Origin: Bordetella parapertussis
GTDB taxonomy: Bacteria > Pseudomonadota > Gammaproteobacteria > Burkholderiales > Burkholderiaceae_A
Length of the DNA: 64,000 nt
Assembly (NCBI GenBank): GCA_945862985.1
Contig: CAMAZF010000004.1
Span: forward strand, 1 to 64,000
Direction of reading: 5' to 3'
Shown here: positions 7,036 through 15,992 of the stretch, piece after piece
Numbering within the stretch: the stretch's first letter is position 1
Layout of the letters: each line of letters opens with the position of its first letter
The notes under the pieces: model-generated
Told to the model about the DNA's origin: nothing
Seen by the model: the letters and a program-made list of their open reading frames with translations, nothing else
Databases searched by the model: none
Made by a program: the position numbers and the translations under genes

Positions 7036-9225
7036 ATGGCCATGGCTTCAGATCTTCCACTCGAAAGGCTGATGAGATTCAGCCTCTGTTGCGCGCTGGC
7101 CGCATGCTCGTCGGCTGTTGGCGCAACGCCTGTTGCAAGAGACGTGCAGGAGGTCGAGATTGTGGGAGACCGGGGCAGGGGGCTCGCACGCGTCTCCGAC
7201 CTGCTCGCTCCCATCACGGGGTCTGACTGGCTCCGTCAGCCCAGCAGCCTCTCGGTGATCAACGTTCGAGAGGGCAAGGCCCTGGGTGCGCAGCGCATGG
7301 TCGATCTGATGCAACGGGACCCGTCGGTCGAGCTGAACTATGCGCCCTTGGGCTACTACGAGAGTCTTCAGGTGCGGGGATTTGCCGTAGATCCCGTGCT
7401 CGGTTATCGGGTGAACGGACTGCCCGTCGTCGGTGAGATGCCGTTCTGGATGCGCACCTACGACACCCTCGAGTTCGTACGAGGACCTGTAGGTGCTTGG
7501 CTGGGTGCCGGCGCCGGGGGAGGGCTCATCAACCTGGTGACCTTGCGACCAGGGGCAGACCGAGTTCTGGAGGTGCAGGCGCAGAACCATGGCGGGTCCT
7601 CTGTAGCCCTGGATGGCAGTTGGCGCTTGTCTGGTGGGGCGTCAGCTCGGCTCGTCCTGGAGAATGCACGACTGCGGCCAGAGGCTCAGGCGGCTCGAGG
7701 CAATGCTCAGGGTGCCTCGCTGAGCGTAGATGGCAGCCTGGGTGCATGGGAGTTTGAGGGCGACCTCCAACATCGCAGGCAGTCCCAGATCACGCAGCCT
7801 GGTTCACAGCTTTTGGGCGGACAATCGCTTGCACCACTGAATCCAGACCTGGTGCTTGGATATTCAGCCTGGTCTGAGCCCACCACCTTCCACTCAGACC
7901 TCGCGCAGATCCGACTCTCTCGACCCCTCCCGGAGCTTGCCGCAGGCTGGCGAACGCAATGGGGACTCTCGCGTCATGAGGTGCGAACAGACGACCGGAG
8001 CAGCTTCCCCTGGGGCTGCTCAAATGGCACCGATCCTTACTATCTCTTCTGTTCGAATGGGGACTTCACCCTCTGGGACTATGCCAGCCTGAATGAGCGT
8101 CGTTCAGTGAATGGCGCACAAGCGATTGCCTATGGCCCTCTGAGGGTCTTGGGGTGGCCAGGACAAGCCAGCACCGGCCTCGCTGCTTTGCGTCGATCTA
8201 CGCACCTGCCGAGCTATCGCTGGCAGCCAACGGACGCGGGGTATGTGGACACCGGAAATGTATTCGCCGAACAATGGTCCGGTTCGCCACTTCCCGCGGC
8301 ATCTGTGGATGCCTTCCGCTCGGTGGTGCAGCAGCGCTCAGCATGGCTCTCCTGGACCGGTCGAGGTCGCGGCGGCCTGCTCCCGCAGCCCAGCCTCACC
8401 CTGAGATCGGTCACGCTCAAGCAGGGCTATGAGAGTGCATTCTGGACACCGAGACCTTGGACATCTGTGTCGGAGTCCCGGCTGCTTGGGGCAATCGGGC
8501 TGAGCGTTTCTCCGAGCGACCATCAGCGCTGGAGCATCAGCTGGCGCGAAGATCTGGAAGCGGGTCAGCGCGTGCCGGTCACGGCCGCGAATGATGGCGA
8601 ATTGCTTGCGCCTCGGGTGTTGCAAGCGCTGGAGCTGGGCTACAAATGGCGTGGCGCTGGCGCAAATCGACTGTCACTCACCGTTTTTCACAGCGAGCGG
8701 CCCTATGACCTTCGACTGGATGAAAGCCCACTTGCGCCCTGGCCAGGGCCCTATCTTCGTCGAGGTCGGGAATCGCGCACAGGCTTCGAATGGGTGACGC
8801 AGACTGAGCTGACATCGGCCTGGATGCTTGAATGGACGGGCAGTTGGATCACCTCTCGCATCACCGAGACGGGTCTGAACTGGCTCGATGGGACCGAGGT
8901 TTCTAATCTGCCTCGTCTTCGCACCCGCCTGCAGATGAGTCGCACCGAGACAGAGGACACTCCTGGCCTACAGCTTGCGTCGACCGTCGTTTCCCCACGA
9001 TGGGCCAACCGTGGAGAGGGCATTCGACTCCCAGGGCATGTGCGGCTGGACGCGGGCATGAGCCTCCCGACAGCCTGGACGGGTCGTCATCTTCGGGTCC
9101 AGATCGCGGTCCAGAATCTGCTGGATCGTCGCTATTGGGCCGATGCCTCTGAGTTCTTGGGTGATGCATATCTGACGCCAGGGCAGGGCCGAATCGTCTC
9201 TCTCAATCTCTCTGTTCCCCTGTAA
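7036..9225 (+). CDS. TonB-dependent outer-membrane receptor, probably for thiamin
   Basis: A 729-residue outer-membrane receptor. The N-terminus has a signal-like hydrophobic stretch ending near residue 30 (SSAVGATPVA). The plug domain follows with SVINVREGKALGAQRMVDLMQRDPSVEL and LEFVRGPVGAWLGAGAGGGLINLVT, matching the plug's final strand. The rest is a beta-barrel of alternating polar and hydrophobic strands ending with GQGRIVSLNLSVPL, close to the usual aromatic C-terminal strand but with leucine as the last residue. Start ATG at 7036 is set by GGAGAG at 7024. A TPP riboswitch lies in its leader, so thiamin or a derivative is the probable cargo. No TonB-ExbBD genes are in the window. Confidence 0.93.
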   Translation: MAMASDLPLERLMRFSLCCALAACSSAVGATPVARDVQEVEIVGDRGRGLARVSDLLAPITGSDWLRQPSSLSVINVREGKALGAQRMVDLMQRDPSVELNYAPLGYYESLQVRGFAVDPVLGYRVNGLPVVGEMPFWMRTYDTLEFVRGPVGAWLGAGAGGGLINLVTLRPGADRVLEVQAQNHGGSSVALDGSWRLSGGASARLVLENARLRPEAQAARGNAQGASLSVDGSLGAWEFEGDLQHRRQSQITQPGSQLLGGQSLAPLNPDLVLGYSAWSEPTTFHSDLAQIRLSRPLPELAAGWRTQWGLSRHEVRTDDRSSFPWGCSNGTDPYYLFCSNGDFTLWDYASLNERRSVNGAQAIAYGPLRVLGWPGQASTGLAALRRSTHLPSYRWQPTDAGYVDTGNVFAEQWSGSPLPAASVDAFRSVVQQRSAWLSWTGRGRGGLLPQPSLTLRSVTLKQGYESAFWTPRPWTSVSESRLLGAIGLSVSPSDHQRWSISWREDLEAGQRVPVTAANDGELLAPRVLQALELGYKWRGAGANRLSLTVFHSERPYDLRLDESPLAPWPGPYLRRGRESRTGFEWVTQTELTSAWMLEWTGSWITSRITETGLNWLDGTEVSNLPRLRTRLQMSRTETEDTPGLQLASTVVSPRWANRGEGIRLPGHVRLDAGMSLPTAWTGRHLRVQIAVQNLLDRRYWADASEFLGDAYLTPGQGRIVSLNLSVPL

Positions 9226-9265
9226 AAGTGCTAGCCTTTCGCTTTCTTGCCTAGGGAGTGGAAAG

Positions 9266-9742
9266 GTGCCAACGCAGGTTTCTGAGAACGCGGTTCGGGT
9301 GCTCAAGCAGTTCCGTGTGATCTTTCGTTCGGTGAAAGAACACTACCGCCGGGTGGAGCGTGTGACAGGTTTGTCAGGGTCTCAAGTGTGGGCGCTGGCG
9401 CTGATACAGGAGTTCAAGGGCATTCGCCCAGGAGAGCTCACGGAACGCCTTGCCATGCACCAGTCTACGGCGAGCAACATTGTTCGACACCTGGTGGCCC
9501 AAGGCTACGTGGTGCGAGAGCGAAATCTGGACGACGCGCGCGCCTTTGAACTGACCTGCACAGACAGAGGCCGAGAGCTGCTCGCGCGGGTGCCAGAGCC
9601 CAAAGCCGGGGTGCTGGTGAATGCGCTGACTGAAATGCCTCAGGCCTCCATTTTGCAGCTTGAGGGGCATCTAGACCATGTCATCGCCCGCATGGGAGGC
9701 TCCGCCTCAGAGGGCGATGGCCTCAAGCCTGTGGGTCTTTAG
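9266..9742 (+). CDS. MarR-family transcriptional regulator
   Basis: A 158-residue protein with a winged helix-turn-helix of the MarR type. The recognition helix region reads RPGELTERLAMHQSTASNIVRHLVAQGYVVRERN at about residues 52-85, followed by the wing DDARAFELTCTDRGRELL. Start chosen at GTG 9266 with GGAG upstream. It follows the TonB receptor by 40 bases and could be co-transcribed with it, but MarR proteins are often local regulators of neighbouring genes, so its target is unknown. Its last 20 bases overlap the 3' end of a converging membrane-protein gene. No cysteine pair or metal site is evident. Confidence 0.9.
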   Translation: MPTQVSENAVRVLKQFRVIFRSVKEHYRRVERVTGLSGSQVWALALIQEFKGIRPGELTERLAMHQSTASNIVRHLVAQGYVVRERNLDDARAFELTCTDRGRELLARVPEPKAGVLVNALTEMPQASILQLEGHLDHVIARMGGSASEGDGLKPVGL

Positions 9743-10100
9743 TCTCGCTGCCTTTGCGCGGCTTCACTTTGAAGTGAGCATGTCGACGAAGTAAGAAGTC
9801 CAGGATCATCTTCATCCAGATCGTTGAGCCCGCAACCGCCGTCCAGCTGTCAAAGGGCATCCCCGCAAAGATGATCCCGAAGATGACCCATCCAAGAATG
9901 CCTGCGCCCACCAGGTTCACCACAGCCGAGAACGGCGCAAACTTCGCCTGATTCTCCGGCGGCTCTCCATTTTTGAGCGCCACATCCGAGACATCACGCT
10001 TGATCAGAATTTTGTAAGCGGCCCTGGACCAGAAATAGGTGATGGGGAAAAGGGCAATGAACAGAATCCAGTTCAGAGCCACGCTCATGTCGAACATCAT
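9723..10100 (-). CDS. Small inner-membrane protein, hypothetical
   Basis: A 125-residue protein with about three membrane spans: VALNWILFIALFPITYFW near the N-terminus, FSAVVNLVGAGILGWVIFGIIFAG in the middle and a third weaker segment near TAVAGSTIWMKMILDFLL. The tail is basic (RRHAHFKVKPRKGSETKD). I chose the ATG at 10100, which has GGGAGAAG nine bases ahead, over an in-frame ATG at 10130 that sits inside the terminator hairpin of the upstream symporter gene. It lies directly behind the ActP-like symporter on the same strand, but the terminator separates them. I do not recognise the family. Confidence 0.72.
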   Translation of the reverse strand: MMFDMSVALNWILFIALFPITYFWSRAAYKILIKRDVSDVALKNGEPPENQAKFAPFSAVVNLVGAGILGWVIFGIIFAGMPFDSWTAVAGSTIWMKMILDFLLRRHAHFKVKPRKGSETKDPQA

Positions 10101-10116
10101 CAGACGCTTCTCCCAA

Positions 10117-10150
10117 TAAAAAAGCCCCACCAGTGTAACCGGTGGGGCTT
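10117..10150 (-). terminator. Rho-independent terminator after the symporter gene
   Basis: Ten-base perfect arms AAGCCCCACC (10122-10131) and GGTGGGGCTT (10141-10150) enclose a nine-base loop. On the minus strand the stem is followed by a run of T (GCTTTTTTATT), so it ends transcription of the DUF4212-symporter operon. Confidence 0.9.
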
Positions 10151-10176
10151 GAGTTCAGACTGAACCGCTGTTGAGC

Positions 10177-11982
10177 TTAGTGCGCTCCGTCAACGGCTTT
10201 GGAGCCGCGAGGAATCCGCACATTTTCGACCATGTGCTGAATGTGCTCGGGGGGCTCCGGGGTGACCTTATCTACTGCGAAGGCCACGATGAAGTTGGCC
10301 AATGCGCCGATTGCACCGAAGGCCTCAGGCGTGATTCCGAAGAAGCTGTTGGCGCCACCGATGACGTCGAGGTACTCCGTGCCCTTGATGAAGAAGACGC
10401 CCTTGTGTGCAAACACGTAGAAGAGCGTGACCAAGAGGCCCACGATCATGCCGGCCATGGCGCCCTCTTTGTTCATCTTCTTCGAGAAGATGCCCATCAT
10501 GATGGCAGGGAAGAGCGTGGAGGCTGCAATACCAAAGGCCAGGGCCACGGTTCCTGCTGCAAAGCCTGGGGGGTTCAGACCCAGATAGCCCGCAATCACA
10601 ATGGCAACCGCCATCGAGATCTTACCGGCCATCACTTCACCCTTCTCACTGATATTGGGGGCGAAGATGCCTTTGACCAGGTCATGAGAGATGGCTGAGG
10701 AGATCGCCATCAACAGACCCGCAGCCGTGGAGAGTGCAGCAGCCAGACCACCAGCCGCGACCAGCGCAATCACCCAGTTGGGCAGCAGCGCAATCTCGGG
10801 GTTGGCCAGCACGATGATGTCGTTGTTCACGGTGAGCTCGTTGCCCTTCCAGCCAGCCGCCTCGGCTTTGGCCAGGAACTCGGTGTTCTTCGACTTGTCG
10901 TTGTAGTACTGGATGCGGCCATCACCGTTCTTGTCGGTGAACTTCAGCAGACCAGTGGCTTCCCAGCGCTTCATCCAGTCAGGACGCTCTTCTGCCTTGA
11001 TGGAGGACTCTGCTGCAAACACGTCACCGCCAGTTTTCACCACGGGGGTGATGGTGGCATGCAGGTTCATACGGGCCATGGCGGCCACTGCAGGGGCTGT
11101 GGTGTACAGAATGGCGATGAAGACCAGCGCCCAGCCTGCTGATGAACGCGCAGCAGCGACGTTCGGCACGGTAAAGAAGCGCATGATCACGTGGGGCAGG
11201 CCTGCCGTACCGATCATGAGCGACACGGTGTAGACGAACATGTTGAGCGTGCTGCCAGGAACGGATGTGGTGTAAGCGCCAAATCCGAGGTCGTTCACGA
11301 TCTGGTTGAGCGTGAGCAGCAGGGATTTGTCGGTACCCGTCATGTCGGAGCCCAAGCCCAGCTGAGGGATGGGGTTGCCGGTCAGAGTGATCGAGATGAA
11401 GATCGCAGGGATCACGTAAGCGAAGATCAGCACGATGTACTGGGCCACCTGCGTGTAGGTAATGCCTTTCATGCCGCCGAACACTGCATAGGCGAACACA
11501 ATGCCCATACCGACATAAATTCCGGTCTCGCTAGAAACACCCAGGAAGCGCGAGAACGCTACACCCACGCCGGTCATCTGGCCAATGATGTAGGTGATGG
11601 AGGCCACCAGCAAGCAGATCACTGCAACAGTTGAAGCGCCTTGGGAGTAAAAGCGATCTCCGATGAACTGGGGCACCGTGAACTTGCCGAACTTGCGAAG
11701 GTAGGGAGCCAGTAAGCAGGCCAGCAGCACATAGCCGCCCGTCCAGCCCATCAGGAACAGGCCGCCGCCGTATCCCATGTAGGCGATGAGGCCGGCCATG
11801 GAGATGAAGGAGGCTGCAGACATCCAGTCTGCTGCGGTGGCCATCCCGTTCAGCACGGGGTTGACCTGGCCGCCTGCTGCGTAGAACTCGCTCGCCGAAT
11901 CAGCACGTGCCCAGATGGCGATGCCGATGTAGAGCGAGAAGGTCAGCCCTACGACCAGGTAAATGGTGGTTTGAAGATCCAT
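10177..11982 (-). CDS. Sodium:solute symporter, ActP-like (acetate/short-chain acid)
   Basis: A 601-residue SSSF-family carrier with about 13 spans. Typical segments include EFYAAGGQVNPVLNGMATAADWMSAASF near residue 32 and FGGMKGITYTQVAQYIVL near 170, which is the family's sodium-site region. It belongs to the subfamily paired with a small DUF4212 protein, encoded 11 bases upstream, commonly assigned to acetate or related monocarboxylates. Between spans lies a soluble loop with DKNGDGRIQYYND at about residues 350-362, which resembles a calcium-binding EF-hand loop although position 12 is Asn rather than Glu. The operon ends at a strong terminator. The true substrate is not proven by sequence. 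Confidence 0.93.
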   Translation of the reverse strand: MDLQTTIYLVVGLTFSLYIGIAIWARADSASEFYAAGGQVNPVLNGMATAADWMSAASFISMAGLIAYMGYGGGLFLMGWTGGYVLLACLLAPYLRKFGKFTVPQFIGDRFYSQGASTVAVICLLVASITYIIGQMTGVGVAFSRFLGVSSETGIYVGMGIVFAYAVFGGMKGITYTQVAQYIVLIFAYVIPAIFISITLTGNPIPQLGLGSDMTGTDKSLLLTLNQIVNDLGFGAYTTSVPGSTLNMFVYTVSLMIGTAGLPHVIMRFFTVPNVAAARSSAGWALVFIAILYTTAPAVAAMARMNLHATITPVVKTGGDVFAAESSIKAEERPDWMKRWEATGLLKFTDKNGDGRIQYYNDKSKNTEFLAKAEAAGWKGNELTVNNDIIVLANPEIALLPNWVIALVAAGGLAAALSTAAGLLMAISSAISHDLVKGIFAPNISEKGEVMAGKISMAVAIVIAGYLGLNPPGFAAGTVALAFGIAASTLFPAIMMGIFSKKMNKEGAMAGMIVGLLVTLFYVFAHKGVFFIKGTEYLDVIGGANSFFGITPEAFGAIGALANFIVAFAVDKVTPEPPEHIQHMVENVRIPRGSKAVDGAH

Positions 11983-11993
11983 GAATGGGCTCC

Positions 11994-12251
11994 TTATTCT
12001 TCGTGAACGTCAAATTCGCGGTCGATCCGGTTCATCTCTTTGGCGTACCAAAAGATGAGGGCCACGAAGATATAAATGGAACCCTGGTGGGCGAACCAAA
12101 AGCCCAAGGGATATCCGCCTAACTGCACACCGTTGAGTGCTTGGGCAAAGATAATGCCGGCACCAAAGGAGCACAGAAACCAGATCACAAGCACTTTCGT
12201 GATCAGGTTCAGGGTTGCCTTCCAATAACCCTGTGCACTGGTCTGATCCAT
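11994..12251 (-). CDS. DUF4212 small membrane subunit of the symporter
   Basis: An 85-residue protein with two spans (LITKVLVIWFLCSFGAGIIFAQAL and LGFWFAHQGSIYIFVALIFWYA) followed by an acidic tail NRIDREFDVHEE. This matches the DUF4212 family, which is encoded next to ActP-like symporters in many proteobacteria. It precedes the symporter by 11 bases, so they form one operon. A strong ribosome site GGAGAGGAG precedes the ATG at 12251. It is thought to be an accessory subunit; direct biochemical evidence is not known to me. The divergent gene encodes the CBS/DUF294 protein usual in this cluster. Confidence 0.9.
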   Translation of the reverse strand: MDQTSAQGYWKATLNLITKVLVIWFLCSFGAGIIFAQALNGVQLGGYPLGFWFAHQGSIYIFVALIFWYAKEMNRIDREFDVHEE

Positions 12252-12343
12252 GAGATCTCCTCTCCTCGTTATTTAATGAATATGTACTGCAGGCGCATTG
12301 ATAACATGGGAAATATGAGTTGTCATCGGGGGAGAACTAGAGG

Positions 12344-13810
12344 ATGTCTTTTGCGCTGCAGCACGATTTGAGTGAATTGGACCTCAATCTTCCGGTCGGA
12401 AGCTTGATTCGACGCGGCATTGTGACAACTTCTCCTGACGCTGCGCTGAGTCAAGTGTTTGTGCAAATGCACAAGTCCGGTGTTGGTTCTATCGTGGTGA
12501 CGGAGGGGGGGAAACCCTTAGGCATTCTCACACGATACGATTTGATTAGCCGCGTTTTGGTCCCTCAGCTCGATTTGTGCACGCCCATCTCGGCCATCAT
12601 GAGTCGCGGTGTGCATTGCGTGGACGCGCAGGCCTTGGTGATCGACGCCATGCTCATGATGGCCAAGCTGGGGGTTCGACATCTTCCCGTGCAGGAGTCA
12701 GGCGTCTTGGTGGGCATGGTGTCTGAGCGTGATCTGGTTGCCTTTCACCGCACCAGTCTGCCCAGTCTTTCTGCATCGATTGAACGGGCCCAGAGCCTAG
12801 AAGATCTCAGAGGCGTCTCAGACCGAGTCCGCTGCTTAGCTGGCCGCCTTTTGGGGCAGGGGCTGTCGGCGACTTCGCTCGCCCGATTGGTGAGCCACCT
12901 GAACGATGCAATGACGCGTCGTGTCATCGATCTGGAGCTCGCCAAAGGAATGGCAAATGCGGAGCCCCTTCCTCCCTGGGCATGGCTTGCTCTGGGTTCG
13001 GAGGGCCGCGAGGAACAGACCATTGCAACGGATCAAGACAACGCCATCGTCTTCGTTGGAGAGGGTGAGGTCTACCGTGACCGATTCATGCAGCTTGCGG
13101 GTCGGATCAATGATGCGCTGGGGTTTATTGGCTTTCCGCTCTGTAAAGGCGGAGTCATGGCCCGAAACGCGAAGTGGTGCCGAAGTCTCGAGGAATGGAA
13201 GGCCGCGATCGAGGGCTGGATGAGGCGACCTGAGCCAGAGGCAGTCCTAGACTCACACACCTTCTTGGACTTTCGTGCGCTCTATGGCGATGTAGGGCTG
13301 TCAGATCAACTTCGGCAGTGGTTTCTCTCGGAGGTCTCAAGTCAGGGCCGCTTCCTGCGGGTTCTGGCAGAAGACTCGCTTCGCTCCAGTGTGAGCCCCT
13401 TGCCCTCTTTGCTGCTGCTTACCGGATTGGCACGCTGGCTGAGACGGCGCGGCCTCAAAGTGGAGTGGATGTCACCGCGGATGGTGGATATCAAGCGAAT
13501 TGGCACTGCGCCTGTCGTGGCCTGGTCTCGGGCATTGGCTTTTCTCGCTGGCGTGCAAGATGTGTCCACTGATGGCCGTCTGGCGGGCCTGCACATGAGT
13601 GGACGGATGCAGCTGAGTGAGGTGCAGGTGGTTCGAGAGGCCTTTGATCGCGTTCAGCGCTTCCGGCTGAGGGCGCAGCTGGACCCGGTGGGTGCAGACA
13701 ACGTCATTGACCTTGATGCCTTGAGCTTTCACGAGGTGACGCAGCTGACAGAGGCTCTCGCCCATCTGTCAAACCTGCGTCACTCTGTGCAACTGGCGTT
13801 TCGGATCTAG
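12344..13810 (+). CDS. CBS-domain/DUF294 nucleotidyltransferase-like signalling protein
   Basis: A 488-residue cytoplasmic protein. Two CBS domains occupy about residues 20-140 (TTSPDAALSQVFVQMHKSGVGSIVV, then MMAKLGVRHLPVQESGVLVGMVSERD). A DUF294 putative nucleotidyltransferase follows with ALGSEGREEQTIATDQDNAIVF at about 212-234, holding the glycine-serine and Asp pair of the nucleotidyltransferase fold. The C-terminal third (from about 340) is the substrate-binding-like DUF294_C helical domain. CBS domains usually sense adenine nucleotides. Genes of this type regularly sit beside DUF4212/ActP-like symporters, as here in divergent orientation, and probably control them; that role is inference. 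Confidence 0.9.
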   Translation: MSFALQHDLSELDLNLPVGSLIRRGIVTTSPDAALSQVFVQMHKSGVGSIVVTEGGKPLGILTRYDLISRVLVPQLDLCTPISAIMSRGVHCVDAQALVIDAMLMMAKLGVRHLPVQESGVLVGMVSERDLVAFHRTSLPSLSASIERAQSLEDLRGVSDRVRCLAGRLLGQGLSATSLARLVSHLNDAMTRRVIDLELAKGMANAEPLPPWAWLALGSEGREEQTIATDQDNAIVFVGEGEVYRDRFMQLAGRINDALGFIGFPLCKGGVMARNAKWCRSLEEWKAAIEGWMRRPEPEAVLDSHTFLDFRALYGDVGLSDQLRQWFLSEVSSQGRFLRVLAEDSLRSSVSPLPSLLLLTGLARWLRRRGLKVEWMSPRMVDIKRIGTAPVVAWSRALAFLAGVQDVSTDGRLAGLHMSGRMQLSEVQVVREAFDRVQRFRLRAQLDPVGADNVIDLDALSFHEVTQLTEALAHLSNLRHSVQLAFRI

Positions 13811-13814
13811 TGGG

Positions 13815-15122
13815 TTATAGGTCGCCCAGCAGCTGGAACGCAAGGATCGTCACGATGGTGGGGCCCAGTGCGGCCAGGAATAAAGCCCCTGGACTGATGG
13901 TCTCTCCGTCGAAGTAGCGCTTCAGAACGGACGCTCCGGCCGGGTTCGGCGCATTCGCAATGAGCGTTAAGCCTCCACCCGTGACCGCACCTGCAACCAC
14001 TGCATACTTGAACTCCGGCGAGAGTCCATCCACCAGCGAGGCCAGATAGGTGAGTGCCGCGTTGTCAGTGATCGCAGTGAGCGCCGTGGCACCGTAGTAG
14101 ACCGTGGTGGGGCTCATTTGCGTGAGCAGAGGCTGCAGCCACCAGGCCTGCAGGCCACCCAGGAACACCAGGCCAGCCAGGAAGAAGGCCACCAAGAGAC
14201 CCTCCCGAAGGATGAGACGGTCTTGGTGCTCGTTATAGGCGGTTGCAATGCCCATGAAGACGAGGAAGATCCCCAGGAACACGGGGGGGTGGTGTGCAAA
14301 CACCACGACCCCAGCGATCAGCGCGAGGTGAATGAGGGTGAGACCAAAGGGCACTTTCGGGGTCGAGTCCACCGACATGGCACCCGAGCGGATCGCTTCT
14401 CCCACGCCTTTGAGGTAGCCTCGGAAAAGATAGGTGACGATGGCGGCGTTGATGAGCACTGCAATCAAAGCCTTCCAGCCAAAATGCGTGAACATAAATG
14501 GCGTGTCCCAGCCCCATTTCGCAGCCACCATGAGCACGGGTGGCGCTGCAAAGTGGGTGAAGGTTCCACCAATGGAGATGTTGACGAACAACACACCGAT
14601 GGTGCCGTACTTGAACGCATTCGGCGCTTCGGACCTGAAGTATTTCTGCGCGAGCAAGAGCGCCGCCAAGGTCATGGCGGCTGGCTCGGTGATGAAGGAT
14701 CCTAGGACGGGCACCAGCGTGAGCAGGAGGAAATAGTTCACCAAGGCGTAGTTGCCAGGAATGGCCTTGGTGAGGGTCTCCGTGATCTGCTGCGCGAACA
14801 CCATGACTGGGCGGCTCGCCGCAATCACCATGATGGCGAAGACAAACAGGGGTTCGGTGTAGTTACGAGAATCTGCATAGCCCGTGGCCTGGCCGAATCC
14901 TTCCGAGAACATGATCCAGCTAAACAGGACGATGGACCAGAATCCGAAAACGGCCTCGACCTCTGCGAGTAAGTGAAAGAGCCCATGATGGCTGGGGAAC
15001 TTATGGCTGAGCTTCTCGAAGTACTTGGTCGAAAAAGTGTGCAATACCGCGATTGCAAATAGGACTGCCGCTACCACCTCGGTGGTGTGGCTGAGTGCTA
15101 CTGAGGTTGTTGCACCGGCCAT
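13815..15122 (-). CDS. Putative Na+/H+ antiporter (Na_H_antiport_2 family)
   Basis: A 435-residue inner-membrane protein with about 11 spans. It matches the family of putative Na+/H+ antiporters by segments such as ALVNYFLLLTLVPVLGSFITEPAAMTLAALLLAQKYF (about 125-160), FVNISIGGTFTHFAAPPVLMVAAKWGWDTPFM and the C-terminal ATALTAITDNAALTYLASLVDG near residue 345, where the repeated Thr-Glu-Pro and Asp-Asn-Ala pairs resemble ion-translocating hairpins. The start ATG at 15122 has a weak ribosome site. Stop codons of this gene and the converging DUF294 gene are only four bases apart. Ion specificity is assumed from family. Confidence 0.85.
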   Translation of the reverse strand: MAGATTSVALSHTTEVVAAVLFAIAVLHTFSTKYFEKLSHKFPSHHGLFHLLAEVEAVFGFWSIVLFSWIMFSEGFGQATGYADSRNYTEPLFVFAIMVIAASRPVMVFAQQITETLTKAIPGNYALVNYFLLLTLVPVLGSFITEPAAMTLAALLLAQKYFRSEAPNAFKYGTIGVLFVNISIGGTFTHFAAPPVLMVAAKWGWDTPFMFTHFGWKALIAVLINAAIVTYLFRGYLKGVGEAIRSGAMSVDSTPKVPFGLTLIHLALIAGVVVFAHHPPVFLGIFLVFMGIATAYNEHQDRLILREGLLVAFFLAGLVFLGGLQAWWLQPLLTQMSPTTVYYGATALTAITDNAALTYLASLVDGLSPEFKYAVVAGAVTGGGLTLIANAPNPAGASVLKRYFDGETISPGALFLAALGPTIVTILAFQLLGDL

Positions 15123-15172
15123 AGTGATCTGTGCTCCTTTGGGAAGTGTGGTCTGGATTGTAAACTCGAACC

Positions 15173-15982
15173 ATGCGAATTCATGTGGCGTCTGACCTGC
15201 ACCTCGAGTTTCTACACCGGCAGTTCCCGAGTTACCTTCGGATTGATCGCCTGCATGCGCCGTGGGCTGATGTGCTTGTGCTGGCGGGAGACATTCATAA
15301 CGGAACAGAGACCATCACGCTGTTTAAAGACTGGCCCTTGCCTGTTTTCTATGTGCTGGGTAACCATGAGTTCTTTGACCAGGCCATTGAACCTGCGATT
15401 GATGCGTTGAGATCCTGTGCGGAGGGGACATCGGTTCGGGTCCTTTCAAGAGACGCCGTGACTTACGAGGGGGTTCGGTTTCTCGGGTGTACCTTATGGA
15501 CCGATTACGAGCTCATGGGTTCCCGTGGCGGCAAAACACGCGCCATGATGGCCTGTGAGGCTGGGCTTGCGGATCACCGGAAGATCAAGGGCGTACACAA
15601 AGTCGGCGAGCGGTTTTCCGCCGAGCGCGCGCTTGCCTTGCATGAACGTGACCGACGGTGGCTTGCTGAGCAGTTGGCCTTGCCCTTTGCGGGGTCAACC
15701 GTGGTCATCACCCATCACGGGCCACACCCCGGCAGTATTCATGAGCGATTCGAGGGGAATCCGTGTAATCCTGGCTTTATCTCGGATCTCACCCCTCTGG
15801 TCGAGCAGGCCGATGCCTGGATACACGGACACGTTCACGACAGTTTCGATTATCGTGTCGGCAAGTGCAGGGTGGTTGCGAACCCTGGGAGCTATGCAGG
15901 GGGTCTAAAGCGTGCAAAAACGCCAGCGGACTTGGTCTGGGAGAATGCTCACTTTGACCCTCAGAAGCTCATTGAGATCTAA
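15173..15982 (+). CDS. Calcineurin-like metallophosphoesterase
   Basis: A 269-residue protein with every metal-binding motif of the calcineurin-like fold in order: SDLHLEF at residue 7, LVLAGDIHNGTET near 36, YVLGNHEFFD near 62, VVITHHGPHPGSI near 174 and WIHGHVHDS near 221. It has no signal peptide and acts in the cytoplasm. The specific substrate cannot be told from these motifs, which are shared by phosphodiesterases and phosphatases. The gene starts with ATG at 15173 and is divergent from the antiporter gene by 50 bases. A tRNA-Leu gene begins only 10 bases after its stop, so the tRNA may be read through from here. Confidence 0.92.
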   Translation: MRIHVASDLHLEFLHRQFPSYLRIDRLHAPWADVLVLAGDIHNGTETITLFKDWPLPVFYVLGNHEFFDQAIEPAIDALRSCAEGTSVRVLSRDAVTYEGVRFLGCTLWTDYELMGSRGGKTRAMMACEAGLADHRKIKGVHKVGERFSAERALALHERDRRWLAEQLALPFAGSTVVITHHGPHPGSIHERFEGNPCNPGFISDLTPLVEQADAWIHGHVHDSFDYRVGKCRVVANPGSYAGGLKRAKTPADLVWENAHFDPQKLIEI

Positions 15983-15992
15983 TGCTCATCCC

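Noticed and set aside
10101-10130. Upstream start of the small membrane protein at 10130
   Set aside because: This ATG is part of the stem of a strong terminator; ATG 10100 has a good ribosome site.
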